A stretch of DNA of 64,000 nucleotides from Apoderus coryli (Eukaryota > Arthropoda > Insecta > Coleoptera > Attelabidae), in NCBI GenBank assembly GCA_911728435.2, contig OU452201.1:23498001-23562000 (forward strand). Reading direction: 5' to 3'. The position numbers and the translations under genes were made by a program. The first letter of the stretch is position 1. Each line of letters begins with the position of its first letter. Positions 1 through 12,253 of the stretch are shown one piece after another. A model generated the notes under the pieces. The model had not been told where the DNA came from. It saw only the letters and a list, made by a program, of their open reading frames with translations, and did no database searches.

Positions 1-450
1 AAACCTTGTTATAGGCAAGTTCTTTTTCTTGTGGGCGTTCAATACAATCATACTGTTTATAACTGCCATATTGAATAACAACTGAGATGCCATCCTAACG
101 TTTTTCGAAGAGGTGGCAAAATAACTAGCTTTTTGGTCGACTCCATCCTTGCTCCTATTATATTCAGTGATTGCCTCAGGTTTCTTTGTTTTATTAGTAC
201 TAGTAGTATAGACCCCAAAACATATGACTTTTAATATGCCGAATTATAAAAAGCATCGTTTGTATTATATATTCACTGAGAAACACATTTGTTCTTCGCG
301 GCATAGACGTGAACAGTTTTCAAATGTCACCGGTGATCCTCATGGCAGCGAGTGTGTTAAGAACAAAGATTTTATTAATGCGATGTAAATGTTAGAATAT
401 AAATTTACATCGCTCTTCCGGAATTTTCCTCCAAATTTGTGTTTAATGCA
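1..450. other. Gene-free AT-rich stretch
   Basis: No open frame, splice-bounded exon or recognisable repeat was found on either strand. Confidence 0.5.
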
Positions 451-911
451 ATATAGTATTTTTCTACGACTGTCTTTAAATGCCTTTATTATATGTTCAA
501 TCATGATTTGAAAATGTAGTACATTGTAATGCTGTTTCTCATTCAGTTGCTAGGCAACTAGTAGGAAATATTATTACGCACGGATAAAATTTCATTGTGT
601 AATCAATTGTAATGACAAAAGTAGCGGCGGGCATGAAAAATCACCATAGCAACGCCGAAAATACAAACACCAAATTGACAGTTTTGGTATTTATAATTAA
701 TAATAATTATAATTAAGTATTTCGCTAATTTTAAATCACATAAACAGTGATAGTCAATATCGTTTAACACCACCTAGTCAATTTAATACTTCTAATTTAT
801 CGTATTTAGGCTTATACGTTAATAGGGGTAAGTTTCGAAAAACAAATATTTTCTTAAAAATTATGTTAAATTTATTCAAAAGCATCAAAACAGTCGTAGA
901 AAAAGTATAGT
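451..911. repeat. Possible MITE with about 20-bp inverted ends
   Basis: The segment starts with TAGTATTTTTCTACGACTGT (near 453) and ends with an inverted partner (about 890-909) that differs at one or two positions. This is what a short non-autonomous DNA transposon would look like. Inside are the palindrome GTTGCTAGGCAAC (546-558) and CCATAGCAACGCC (about 644-656), both similar to RFX X-box half-sites, and a GGGGTAAGT splice-donor-like motif near 826. A promoter with a non-coding first exon is therefore an alternative reading. No target duplication was identified. Confidence 0.3.
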
Positions 912-921
912 GTGAAACTCA

Positions 922-1017
922 CATGAAATGACTATTTCCTACGCGTATGATTTGAACACTCGCCTGCGGCTCATCCTGCAAACGATCATACTCGTAGGAA
1001 ATATATGTCATTTCATG
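922..1017. repeat. Imperfect hairpin, arms about 32 bp
   Basis: CATGAAATGAC...CTACGCGTATGAT (922-951) is mirrored by ATCATACTCGTAGG...GTCATTTCATG (984-1017), with a loop of about 32 nt that is richer in GC. A fold-back mobile repeat or a transcribed hairpin are both possible. Confidence 0.5.
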
Positions 1018-3060
1018 TTCGTTGCAGAATATACTATTGTGCATCGCGAAGTTCTTTAAATATAACATCAGCACTTGTTTAACCCTAATACTGGTTTAAA
1101 TACGGATATATCTGGTAAATACTGTAATTTCTACATTGTTATATGAAATAACTTAACAAATACCGATTTTTAAATTGACTAAATGCTATATACGAACCAG
1201 ATAATGATCACAACCGTGGCACAAAATAACTTTCTATGGAAAATTCTCTGCTATAACGTTAAGTACGAGTACTTGTTTCGCAATTGTACGATTTTTCAAC
1301 ATAAATAGTAGTAATATAAATAAGAATTCTGTTTCACAAATAAATAATGGATTATCCATTTCGTGATCAGGATTTGGCAATCCAGAAATCCAATTTATCG
1401 TGGCCTTCGTATGATGTGTAATGTTTGCCATTTTACAATTTATATTGCAACAACGACTGACCGTGTGATAGCATTAGTAAGTGTGAACACTAAAAACTTC
1501 CGATAAAAATGCTGATTCTGTAGTTTACGTTTCATGCACTATACGCAGATTATGATGGATATAATTATTTTTTATCAGGTCTGTTAAGGTCCAAACATTA
1601 TCTAAATGCACGTTCGACTGAAAATGGTGGTGCTGCTAGTGGATGTGATGAAGAAAATCAAAATTTCAACTTTCACTTTCAAAAACTGAATGAATGAATA
1701 ATAGATACCGAAACAAAACTAATTTTTTAGCCCGTTGTATTTATTTTGATTTTTTAGAAATTCGTGGTTGATCAATATTTAAAGACCATTTAATTTACAT
1801 AATTATTAGAAGAAAAACTTAAAAAAAATCAAGTAAGTCACTATAGTTTTGAAGTTGTTGCTGTCCGCATTTTTTTTTTTTTTGGTGTGTGTAAAGTTTT
1901 TCGTTCCGGTGGTTACTATAACAGTTTTACATTGCTGTATAAGCAGTACGTGTAAACTTTATACAGATATTGCTCAACATATCAATCATTAGGTTAAGCA
2001 ACGAAAACACATCACCCGACTAGTCTTCGTTACCAACTTATTTTATGCATCAAATTTCTATTAGAGCGACAATTATAAATTAAATTATAGGGAAGTCTAG
2101 CTAGAACTGTACTCAAATATAAAACGAACAGATTTTATAGAGCAAGTAAAATGGATTGGCATCGGCTTAAAATAAACATGCTAGATGTACACGGAACTAT
2201 CGGGCTATAGCAAAACAGCAATTACAGGTCTCCTGTGTAGACTATGCATCCTCATCATTAATATCTCGTTTCAGGTAATCAACATGACAGCAGGGGAGTA
2301 TTTCAACATTGTATTGTAATAATCAATATTCACTCAAATTGCAGATATGATATACATGAATCTATAGAAGGTGGAAATAGGTTATAGTGCTTGTTGAACT
2401 TAAGCGGTGTTTGTTTGGTATTGATGTAGACTAGGTAAATTAAATTTGCGTGAGATTTCAGCGATAACACACATAGTAACTAAGTGAAGGTCGTTAATTA
2501 TTAACGTTTTCCTGGTGATGCAATAATTTGTTGTAATCGCGCAGAAACTCATCGCGGGTCTTCGATTGCATCTTTATGGTTAATTCAATACAAGTTTTGC
2601 TTAACGTTATGTTAATGAGTATACATGGCAAATATATACATACATGGTATTTCGTAATATGTCGGATGTATTTACAGGTATGGCATCCCAAAAAAATGTA
2701 AAAAGTTCCTTTAAACATATGTGTAAAATTTCTTTGTGTCCGAAATACAGGGTTTGAGAGTAATTTTTTTTTTCGTTTTTTAAATTTGTCTCCAAGACTT
2801 TTTAAATCATTATTATTGAACAAATAGTTTTTGCATTTTAAACTCTAATAATAAAAATTTGTGAAAACAAAAATATTTGGGATTATAAAAGTATAATAAT
2901 CGGCCTATAGAGAAACTATTTTTGGCGACAAAAAAAAAAAAACAAGAGGCAAAAAAGTTTTTAAATTGAATGGGAACTACAAAATTTTTATTATTAAACA
3001 TCAGAGGCGTTCCTCGAAACAGTTCGGGCCGAATAAAAAGTATTCAACTTCCGAAAATGT
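1018..3060. other. Gene-free stretch
   Basis: The only frame that reads at all like protein is on the minus strand at 1431-1234 (begins M-A-N-I-T-H-H-T). It has no family match that I know and no good splice donor, so it is not annotated. The rest is AT-rich with homopolymer runs. A CACCCTGTA motif, part of a family of transposon ends seen across the window, lies at about 3062. Confidence 0.4.
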
Positions 3061-3094
3061 GTCACCCTGTAGGTATTAATTAAATACATACTAG

Positions 3095-3349
3095 ATGCAT
3101 TGTCGTGAGGCTCTGTGTAGGATATTAAAACTCAACGGATGTCCCCAGAAATTCATCCCGATATTTCGACTCTTTCACAATAATATGAAAGCAGCAGTTC
3201 TCAACAGCAGCGAGCCGGGAGAGTCCTTTCCAATAACAACTGGCGTAAAGCAGAGTTGTGTAATTGCACTGACCTGCTTTTTGATGTTTGTGGGAACGGT
3301 CATTCAAATTGTTACGGATGAACTGTATATAGATCGTCTACAGATTTGA
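3095..3349 (+). pseudogene. Non-LTR reverse transcriptase fragment
   Basis: A short open frame encodes a recognisable internal piece of a LINE reverse transcriptase. It reads C-R-E-A-L-C-R-I-L-K-L-N-G-C-P, then F-R-L-F-H-N-N-M-K-A-A-V, then the pattern T-G-V-K-Q-S-C that corresponds to the conserved TGVKQGC of RT domain 3. The usual Gly after Q is Ser here. Nothing of the endonuclease, of the YADD box or of the C-terminal domain is attached, and the frame stops within 85 residues, so it is a dead fragment. It is distinct in sequence from the LINE at 5.6-17.4 kb. The family assignment rests on motif recall; the clade is uncertain. Confidence 0.7.
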
Positions 3350-3366
3350 TGGCGGCGGACTATTTG

Positions 3367-3715
3367 CGTTGCGATCATATTTTGATCATTATCCAACCCA
3401 ACCCAAAAATGTCTACAAAAAAATTGCTTTAAAGTTAGTACAAATTATTTACATCCAGAAGCAACAACAAAATGACAATACACATTTACGATGAACATTA
3501 CATTTTAAAATTTTAAAATTCTGTGTTTGTTTATTGAAAATTGCAAAATGTAATGTCCATCATAAATGTGTACTGTCAGTTTGATGTTGCTTGTGGATAT
3601 TTTTGAATGATATGCATGATGTACAAGTGGGATCACTAAAATAATCTGTACTAATTTTAAAACAATTTTTTTGTAGAAATTTTTGAGAAAGATCAAAATA
3701 TGATCGAAACGTCAA
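3367..3715. repeat. Fold-back MITE, arms about 140 bp
   Basis: GCGATCATATTTTGATC near 3370 is inverted near 3693-3712 (GATCAAAATATGATCG). The inward sequences also pair, with mismatches, almost to the centre: the segments around 3409-3425 and 3665-3680, and 3460-3515 and 3545-3600. The whole block folds into one long imperfect hairpin, the usual form of a fold-back MITE. It begins just after the RT fragment. Confidence 0.65.
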
Positions 3716-4522
3716 ATAAAAAAACTTAATAAAGTATCTTCGTTTACTAATATTACTGAACACTTGACCTAAAATCAAGAATTATATAATATATACAGGG
3801 GATGATTGCTATCATATATTATATGGCATATAACAAATTTGGAAACACGTTCAAGGTTGCATTTTTTAACCAGTTGAAACAAAAATTGGTTAAAAAATTG
3901 ACTTGGCAATGTCTCGCTTGAGTTCATTAGCGGTTGAAATCGGAAAGTTAATTTTAAAATGGCGCCCTGTCAAAGTTTAAAAAAAATCATATTTTTGTCA
4001 ATGTTAATTGGAAATACCAATGTTATATTACACCAAACGATAGAGCTGTTAAATCTCTACAATGTTTATTTGAAACATTTTTTCATCACAGGTATATTTA
4101 AGTAATTATAAGACAATAAAAATTAACAAAAGATAAAAAATGTATCATCACCCGCTACACCTGTAATTATTTTTGACAAATGAACACTTGGGGAAATAAC
4201 AATAAGGCCGTACTTATGTATGTATAGTATAATGGGTATGTCAGTTAAAAAATAACTGTCTAGATGACATGTATTTGTTTACTAATAGGTAGTTTGTGTG
4301 AGTGTAGACTAAAGGCGGATTTAGCCAACCAATAATGGATAGTAGATAATGCCTAAAGAATAATGCTAAATACATAGTGCCAAATAGATAATGCAGATCA
4401 AAATATAGCTGTTTAGACAACTTATAACTTTTATGCATAAAGCGAAAAATGACAGTCTTTTAGGTCCGAAATACATCAAAAACTTTCTATTGTCTCTAGA
4501 AATGTACCCTCCTTAATGCTCT

Positions 4523-4561
<39 letters not shown>

Positions 4562-5600
4562 TTATTTTCAAGGGTCAAAAACCGTGTTCAACAAAATATA
4601 TATTAAATAGAAAATATCAAACTTGGTATCGTATCAAAATTTGAGGTTACGTAAGTGTTTATAATATATAAGGCAAGCGTATTAATATTTTTTTTATAAT
4701 TATTTATTGCATAAAGTTCAAAGTTGCCAACTTTGTATACCTACGTAAGTGTCATGTTTTAAAAATTATCCATTATCCATTATTAGTTGGCTAAACCCGG
4801 CCTAAGTATTAACAAAAAATATATAAATCGAAAATCTACTTTTCCGACTGGCTGCCATAGGAATTTTTCTTTAACGTTACAGCATATATTTCAGGGGCAA
4901 ATCATTAAAGACTTTAAGTAAGAATGTTGATATCAGGATAATTCATTGATGCTCAAACATGTCTTTCAGATGTAGATAAATTAGTGCAGATAATAGATAG
5001 CAAATGTGTTTTCTAGGACTCTAATCACACTTCACTGCTTCATTTATATTACTCTTTTAGTTTAATATATTAATCATTTGTTTGTATCAAACCCATTTTC
5101 ACATTAGTGGTTAATTGGTTAACCTATTTTGAATATTTTGTTTAATATCCCTGATACTGCATACTTGCTAATAAGTTAAATTTCATTACAGCTAAAATGA
5201 TTTGCATGTTATTAGTTCAAATAGGTTAATGAATGTATTGTACTAATTACTTTTTATAATATGAGCTAAAATTTGGTAAACAATTTTTAATTAAATACCT
5301 AAAAATGCATTATAGCTGAAATTTTACATTTTATGATGTAATAATAGGATACCTTTCTAATATGAAAATTTTATGATATTTATGTTTATGAAACATTCCA
5401 AAATTCACATATACATAATATATTTTCAGGAATATTGGTATACGCCATAAAGTCGAAGTTGAACGTATAGGGTATCCAGATTACAGTTTTCTCGTATCTG
5501 CATAACATTTTTTTCCAAAAATTATCAGATCTTGTGTAACACTTTTCATTGAAAAAAAAAAACACTCCTGAGACCTAAGGAAATTTACGTTAGGTAACAT
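3716..5600. other. Gene-free stretch with a TA microsatellite
   Basis: No supportable coding sequence. A (TA)n run occupies about 4525-4559. The rest is plain AT-rich DNA. Confidence 0.5.
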
Positions 5601-5954
5601 AATAATAATAATAATATTTATTTCAGTAAGTACAAGGATTACAATGTCGGTACAATATATCTTATAATTAATGTGAAATAAATATTAATCAAACTCCTGT
5701 GAAATATTCTGTAAGTCATCCTGTGTTGCAAAGTTTAAAACTTGTCTGCAACTGTAGATGAAGGTAGAACAGATAAAAGTGCACATGAAGCCATTTTAGT
5801 TAAGTGTAACTATATCATTTTATAACCCAAAATTAGAAATATCTCGAAAACAAAACAAAAAGAAACAAATAAAAAAGCAATAAATGAGTTAAACTGAAAA
5901 GTGAATTCTAATCGTTCCCGATTTTATTAGACACAGATTTCACCCCATATCCAT

Positions 5955-7176
5955 TTAGGTGCTTATTTCAATTTTATTATCTATAAGCCAATTTGAAAAG
6001 ATTTTTTTAAATGATTTATAAGAGGTTTTCTCTTTTAAATCCAGAGGCAGTTTGTTATAAATTTGCTTACCGACATACGCGAAACATCTCTGTCCTATCT
6101 GTAATTTAGTTTTGGGAAGAATTAGGTTTTCATTTAGTCTGAACCGCGTTGGATGTCGATGTGTGTTCGTATTTACTAGTCTTTTAGCTTTAATTAGTAG
6201 AAGTAAAGCTGCTTTATAGAAAAGATTTTTGGTCGTTAAAATTCGAGATTGGGTGAAGATTGATTCAGACGGATGGCGTATATTAAGATTGAATATTAGT
6301 TTTAGAATTCTCTTTTGTACTATTTCTAGAGGTTGTAAAGTTGTTGAGTATGCTCCACCCCATGCAATAATTCCATACACTAAGAGAGATTGGACCAGGG
6401 CAAAATACACAGCCACTAATTTATCTTTATCTAAAATTTTTTTAAGTAATTTAAAAAGATATATCAGACAACGAATTTTTTTTACCAAATATTGTACTTG
6501 GATATCCCATCGCAAACTGCAGTCAATCATGATTCCCAGGTATTTGACATGAGTAGCACTATGTAGCGACCAAGTACGGTTTCGAAAGGGCAAAAAAATA
6601 TCTATTACTTTGTTCTGTGGTAATCGATCCTTATAATGAGAGAAGGGAACATAGTAGGTTTTGTCCATGTTTATTGTGAGTAGGTTACTGTCGAACCAAC
6701 AAATTATTTTATTCAGATCGGTCTCTATTTTATTTTCAATTTCATTCCAGTTATCTGCTTCCACTAACAGAACTGTATCATCAGCAAAAGAAATTATTTG
6801 CCCTTCACAGTTTATTGAGAAAAGTCCATTTATGTAAATTAAAAACAGGATTGGACCAAGAACTGTACCCTGTGGGACCCCGTAAGATATCGCTCGGGAA
6901 CTGCTATAAGTGGACTGGAGTTTCACAATTTGACGTCTGTCGCATAAATAATTTTTAATTAGTGTGTGCGCTTTACCTCTTATTCCCACTGCATTTAGTT
7001 TGGTTAAAAGCTTGCGATGGCAAACCGTATCAAATGCTTTTGCAAGGTCTATAAATACTCCAGCGCATGGCTTGCTTTCATCCATACATCGATATACATT
7101 TTCAACTAGTTTGGACATTGCATCATTTGTCGATTTGTCAGAAGTAAAACCATATTGCTGGTGTGACAATATCCTA
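5955..7176 (-). pseudogene. LINE ORF2, 3' part (reverse transcriptase and C-terminus)
   Basis: This is the downstream part of the split ORF2. It begins at the TA insertion point just before the L-S-H-Q-Q-Y-G-F motif. It then contains A-F-D-T-V (RT domain 1 with the first catalytic Asp), G-V-P-Q-G-T-V-L-G-P (domain 3/4) and F-A-D-D-T at 6777-6788, the metal-binding pair, with Phe replacing Tyr of YADD. It continues with Y-L-G-I-M-I-D and a long C-terminal region typical of jockey/CR1 LINEs, ending at a natural stop. No RNase H follows. All catalytic residues are present, so this half is not degenerate; it is inactive because it is cut off from the endonuclease half. Confidence 0.85.
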
Positions 7177-8220
7177 CCCAACTAACAATTTAATTTTTTT
7201 AATTGCTGTAAGAACGTTTATAAAATATATTTTATAAAACACCCATTGTTTTATAAACATTTTCACAACGTTCTTACGCGCCTTATAAACACGAAAAAGG
7301 CGCAGATTTATAAAACAAATCGACTCGTTAACGGTTCTATAAATGTTGCTTGTTGCTATTATACAATAGTTTTTAGAACGTTTATAAATATCTAATAAAA
7401 ATCAAATAAAACTGTTATAAAACAGTTTTATTATAGCTCTGTTACTAGAACAAAACGACATATTTGTAGAACTACTATAAAACTGTTAAAGGATATAAAC
7501 GTTTTTTAAAATACCTTTTTACACAAAATTATTTTATAATTATTATGCATTGTTGTTGGTACACATTAATAAAATCTGAACAATCATGGAGGTAAAAATA
7601 ATATAAAACGCTATAATACCTACCCAATAATGAATAATAAAATAAGTCAGATAAAATTCATCCATGAGCAGATTTGGCTGCGAAACAAAATTTACTGTTA
7701 AATATATTGCATATTATTACTAAAATTTTAATGCGCCTCGCGAATTATGTAAATTAATGAATTTAGATTTTATAAATTATATATAAAAATTTTTTTTTAT
7801 TGTGACTTATTGTTGAAAATAATCTTTTGGGAGATCCTTCATTATGTAATGACTGATTCTGTATACCTTATTAGCTAAGATAATTTTACAAATTATAAAA
7901 AATATTAATTTTAAAAGTTTGGTCAACATGGCTAACAATTTAAAGAAACCAAAAATGGCTTCTTCCTAATACGATGCTTATAAAACAAAATTATCTCAAC
8001 CCAGACGAGTATGCTCTTTAGATAGCTATTACAAAATAACTGCAGAATTGTTTTATACAGGGGCGTATTCGTTAAAAAAACATAAATCTCATAATATTTT
8101 AAGTGCAAATAAAATGTAATATAAAATTAATATTACCTGAAACCCCTTTGATAGTAGAAGAATGATATGATTCTTTTATATCTATCATAATATGGATACT
8201 AGCCAAAATATAAGTTGGTA

Positions 8221-8297
8221 TAGTACGACACAGTTAAGAATGATACACTTTTATATGGATAGCCCATTTAAAAGCGTATATTAACTGTGTCGTAGTA
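8221..8297. repeat. Hairpin nested in the TA transposon
   Basis: TAGTACGACACAGTTAA (8221-8237) and TTAACTGTGTCGTAGTA (8281-8297) are inverted with one mismatch. The sequence between them pairs partly as well (ATACACTTTTAT with AAAAGCGTAT). It is a small fold-back insertion or a structural part of the host transposon. Confidence 0.6.
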
Positions 8298-8859
8298 TAG
8301 GTACTTATGTTTTATGTAAACGTGAAGAATTTTTTATAAACCAGTTATGGAGTAAAAAAAATATATTTCACTAAGCTTGATAATGAATAATGAAGCTAAT
8401 TACAAGTATTTTTCTTGAAGTTTTATGTATTTAGTAATCGTTTGCCGTTAATTTAAAATAAATTAATAGTAAAACAAACTAAAACAAGCTTGGAGATAAA
8501 TGCTCTAAAAAATCAAAATTTAATTAAAAGGTGCTGCAAAAAATATATAAGATAAAATGTATAGAAATTAATCAAGTCTAGTCCTGTCTACTTGAAGTAT
8601 TCGTGCTTGATACTTTGATGCTTGTCTGAGTCGCCGCCGTGTGTCGCATCGTCTCAATATTGGAATAATAATAAAATAGTAAACAGAGTTTTACAAAACA
8701 AACTTTAGCATATGTTTTATAAAAGCTTTTGATGGGTTCTTATAAAACAAAATGCTTTTATAGTTACTCTCTTATTAGATTTTACGGGAGTAATTTAAAC
8801 ATAACCTAAATTGAGCCCTTTGTTTATGTTATGTATGTTATAACTTATAACTGCCGTTA

Positions 8860-9282
8860 TTAAAACGGTTTGTTGAGTGTCTTTAAGAGAGTTCGAGGAT
8901 CTTGAGGTAGAAAATTTGGCATGTGTTTATTGAGTATAGCAAAAAGCTTCTTTTGGGAAAAATGCGGAACATTATTTGATACTGCCCATGTTCGCATGTT
9001 TACTCTTAGTTTTGCATTTTTTTCTAGCTCACTTGTGCTTGAAGCAGGATATTGATCACCAATTTTCTATTTCGGCTACCCGCTCACCATCTAGTAATAA
9101 TTCCTCCTGAGAATTTATCAGTCTTCAAAATATTTGATGTCTTATAAATTGTCATTAATTTGATTAGATTCCATTACAGTTTGCTACTCTTTATTATAGT
9201 CACTAATGTTTTCCCTTTGATAATTTATAATATTGTAATTAATTTTCTATTAAATGCACAACTGCTTTTCGTTTGGACATTT
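8860..9282 (-). pseudogene. Remnant of a transposon-borne arthropod ORF
   Basis: The minus strand has an ATG at about 9282 (M-S-K-R-K-A-V-V-H). After several stops and shifts, an open stretch of about 70 codons runs from about 9075 to a TAA at 8860-8862. It contains M-R-T-W-A-V-S-N-N-V, then K-K-L-F-A-I-L-N-K-H and P-Q-D-P-R-T-L-L-K-T. From memory, this W-A...L-L-x-I-L...L-P-K-D-x-R-T-L-L pattern is frequent in uncharacterised proteins encoded by arthropod mobile elements. Its function is unknown to me. It lies wholly inside the TA-flanked element and on the strand of the disrupted LINE, and it is decayed. Confidence 0.45.
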
Positions 9283-9884
9283 TAAACCTGTGTATAATAT
9301 AACAATAAATATCAGTTGAAAATAAATAAGACTATGTTATATATTAATTAGTTCTAGGTAATGTTTATGACAGCATTTTAATTTTATAAAATTTGCATTG
9401 GCAACATATTTATTTTTTTATTGTTTTTAATAAAATAACTAAAAAACAATTTTGTAATTATTAATTTGCGCACAAATTTGCTGCAGCAAACAAATCGCTC
9501 TTAATAACGACAATAAAAAAACTATTTTATTATTACGAAACGTACTTTAACAGAATAATTTTATAATTGTTTTTAAAGGAACAAGTTAATCCAGACTAGT
9601 ACTTTTACAAAATGCTTTTAAAACCAATTATCATTCGGAACAAATTCGTCCTATAAAAAATATTTTATAAACGTTTATAAAACTGTTACGATATCATATT
9701 TTATAACTATTTTATTATTTTGCTGTAAAAACGTTCTTAAAACAGTTTTTCTCACAGAAAAGTTTAACACAGCAGTTTTATCACCAAACGAACCTTTAAA
9801 AAACAAAAAAGTTTTTACTAAGCGGCAATAAAATAATTATAAAATATATTAGTTCTTTAAGAATGTCGAATTGCTAGTTGGGTA

Positions 9885-11607
9885 TGTTTTCCCACAAAAG
9901 AAAGAAGTCTACTTTTAAAAGCTTTTTCGAAAATTTTTGTTATATTTGAAATAATACTTATTGGCCTATAGTTCTCGACTTTGTTTTTTTCACCCTTTTT
10001 GTAAACGGGGGTAACAATTGCTAGTTTAAAATGATTCGGACAGATCCCTGTTGAGAAAATTTGATTTATTATATAGCATAATGGCTTAGAGATAAAACTT
10101 GATATTTGTTTTAAGAAAAAAGAAGTGAAGTTATCAAAACCAGATGAAGATTCGTTTTTAAGCTATTTATAATGTTCTTTACTTCAATCTCATCTACAGG
10201 GTTAAGAAATAAAGTGTTCGCGTTAAGAGATTCTGGTTCACATTCCTGGAGCAAATTTTTATTATTTGTTAATATTGTATGAGCAAGCGTTTCACCGATC
10301 GTTGTGTAATATTTGTTAAATATTTCTGCAATATTTCGTTGATCCGTTGTTGGTCGCCCTTCAGCATCTAAAATTTCATTAATTGTATGTGTTGCATTAT
10401 TTTTATTTTGATTCGAATATTCTTTGAGTGATTGCCATAACTTTTTAGCATTTCCCTTATTTTCATTTATAACATTGGAGTAATAGTTATTTTTTAGTTC
10501 GTTAATTATGTTCGTAATTTGATTTCGATATGTTTTATATTCATTGAAATCTGTAAGATTTTTGGTGCGTTTATATTTTTTATACAACTGATCTCGGATG
10601 CTCATAGAATTAATTAGACCTTGTGTAATCCATGGTTTTTTCTTTACTTTACTAGATTTTATTCTGACGGTTTTAGTGCATAATTTTGAGTAACCACTAA
10701 TTATGTTGACAAACATCTGTGTACATATTTCAGGATCTTCTGATGTATACATAAAATCAAAATTTTCGCGTTCTGAATGATCTCTTAATTTGTCATAATT
10801 AATATATTGTTTGCTATAGAATTTATTAAAAGAATTTTTTATAGTTTTTATATTACTAATTTGAAGCAAGGTTGGGAAATGATCCGTAATTTTGGAGTGT
10901 AGTACTACTGGTTTAAGAAGTTCGTTGCCGATGTATGAGCTTTTAAAAAAGATATGGTCAATGCAAGTGCTAGAATTTTTTTCCACTCGAGTGTGGGTGT
11001 TTATTAGCGAATTGAAACCATTTTGGTACATCACATTCAAATATGCATCAGATTCATTATTTTGATTCAAAATATCTATATTTATATCTCCAATTACTAT
11101 ATCGATATCACAATTTGTTTGACTCTGAAGATATGTTTCGAGGTGATCGATAAAATCTGGTACATTTATTGCATGGGGTCGATAGATTGCGGTTAAACCC
11201 ATTTTTTTTGTTTGGTTCGTTATAACAAGGCGAATACACTGTATAGATGCTATATCGACTATTCTACTTTCGAAATTATAGTGTTTTTTTAAGTAGACTA
11301 TAGAACATTCTGTCTTATTGACTCTACTATCACTGTAGATCATTGTGTAACCCTCAATTTGAAATATTTTTGTATTATTTAATTGGTGTGTTTCTGTTAG
11401 TACTATAATATCAAAACTGTATTTAAATTGTTGGAGAACTACCTCTAGCTCATTAAAATTTTTTGAAATACTTCTGATATTTGTATGAAATATATTAAAT
11501 TTATCTGAATTTCTTTCTATATCAAATTGGCTTGAAGCATCTTTCACATTATCAATTTCAATTGTTTCGATTTCATTAGCATTAAAGTCTCTTATGTAAG
11601 CATCCAT
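9885..11607 (-). pseudogene. LINE ORF2, 5' part (endonuclease and start of RT)
   Basis: ORF2 starts at 11607. The first 260 residues or so are an APE-type endonuclease, with the blocks H-T-N-I-R-S, the catalytic T-E-T-H, A-I-Y-R-P, G-D-I-N-I-D, C-I-D-H-I-F and T-D-H-F-P. This enzyme nicks target DNA to start target-primed reverse transcription. A linker region with P-W-I-T follows, then the entry to RT with K-K-G-E-K-N and N-Y-R-P-I-S. One frameshift in an A-rich run near 10160 breaks the frame, which continues in the next frame to the TA insertion at 9884. ORF1 lies 173 bp upstream. Apart from that shift and the insertion the protein is well preserved. Confidence 0.85.
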
Positions 11608-11780
11608 GTTATATTGTAAGTATCAGTAATTAACAAAATTAAATAAAATTGCTTTAAATATTCAATTTACAATTTAGGCAAAAATAAAAATTAACACAAA
11701 TACGTTCGAAAGGTTTAAATTGCAAACGTTTATCAAGACTAGTTTTTGTTTCTGTTTACCCTACTTCTAGTTTGAAGATT

Positions 11781-12253
11781 TCAAGCAGCGGTTGTGCCAG
11801 GAGGACTATAGATTATTTTACTTCGCATGCGCTTTCTTCTATCTACTCTCTTCGGCTTGCCTTGACCGTCAATTGATGTAGTTTGGGTGACTTGTGATTG
11901 ACTTTCTTCTGTTTCGTCTATTTCTTCCGTTTCTTCGTCTGTGGTTTCTGTATCTGCGTCTTCAAATTGCTTTTCTAGATTCTTCAATGCTTCAATAGTA
12001 TATGGAATTCCCTCAATAATTAGCTTCTTATCCCTGATCTTTGCTTCCAATTTCTGATCTCGCGCTTTTTGAAGGTGTTTTCTTAAGATTTTCGAGTCTT
12101 GGCGATCTTCATAACAGCTGTCGTGTGAAATAGAGATTCCTGTGCCCTTTTGATTTTTTACTTTTGTAAACAATTCTCTTTTCTTAATGTGTGATGTGAA
12201 TTCTACCAGAACTGGTGGGTTACTGCCCTTGCCCAATGTGTATATATCGTTAA
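11781..12253 (-). pseudogene. LINE ORF1, C-terminal half
   Basis: This is the downstream half of an RNA-binding ORF1 protein. It opens with D-I-Y-T-L-G-K-G, then V-L-V-E-F-T-S and K-G-T-G-I-S-I-S-H-D, the usual C-terminal domain of jockey/CR1-type ORF1. It ends with an acidic Thr/Glu-rich stretch and a basic R-R-K-R tail before the stop at 11781. It is cut from its N-terminal half by the TTAA element. The TTAA at 12250-12253 is one of the two target copies, and the frame joins correctly when a single copy is kept. Confidence 0.75.

Larger units (their letters stand above)
7177..9882. mobile_element. 2.7-kb DNA transposon with TA target duplication
   Basis: The ends are inverted: CCCAACTAACAATT at 7177-7190, and its partner at 9869-9882 has one difference. 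Both are flanked by TA (7175-7176 and 9883-9884). The target was the LINE reverse transcriptase, which reads through when the insert and one TA are removed, so the boundaries are firm. Beyond the TIR, both subterminal regions (about 7200-7520 and 9640-9840) are rich in repeated TTTATAAAAC and AACGTTCTTA words, probably multiple transposase sites. A TA duplication is usual for Tc1/mariner relatives, but the terminal sequence and the internal gene remnant do not match a mariner that I know. No intact transposase is present, so it is a non-autonomous or decayed copy. Confidence 0.8.

Noticed and set aside
1234..1431. Minus-strand frame beginning M-A-N-I-T-H-H-T
   Set aside because: No family likeness, no good donor, and it turns into low-complexity hydrophobic residues.
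2494..2823. Minus-strand 109-codon frame
   Set aside because: Codon content looks random (Lys/Asn/Tyr/Ile-rich), with overlapping frames in AT-rich DNA and no domain.
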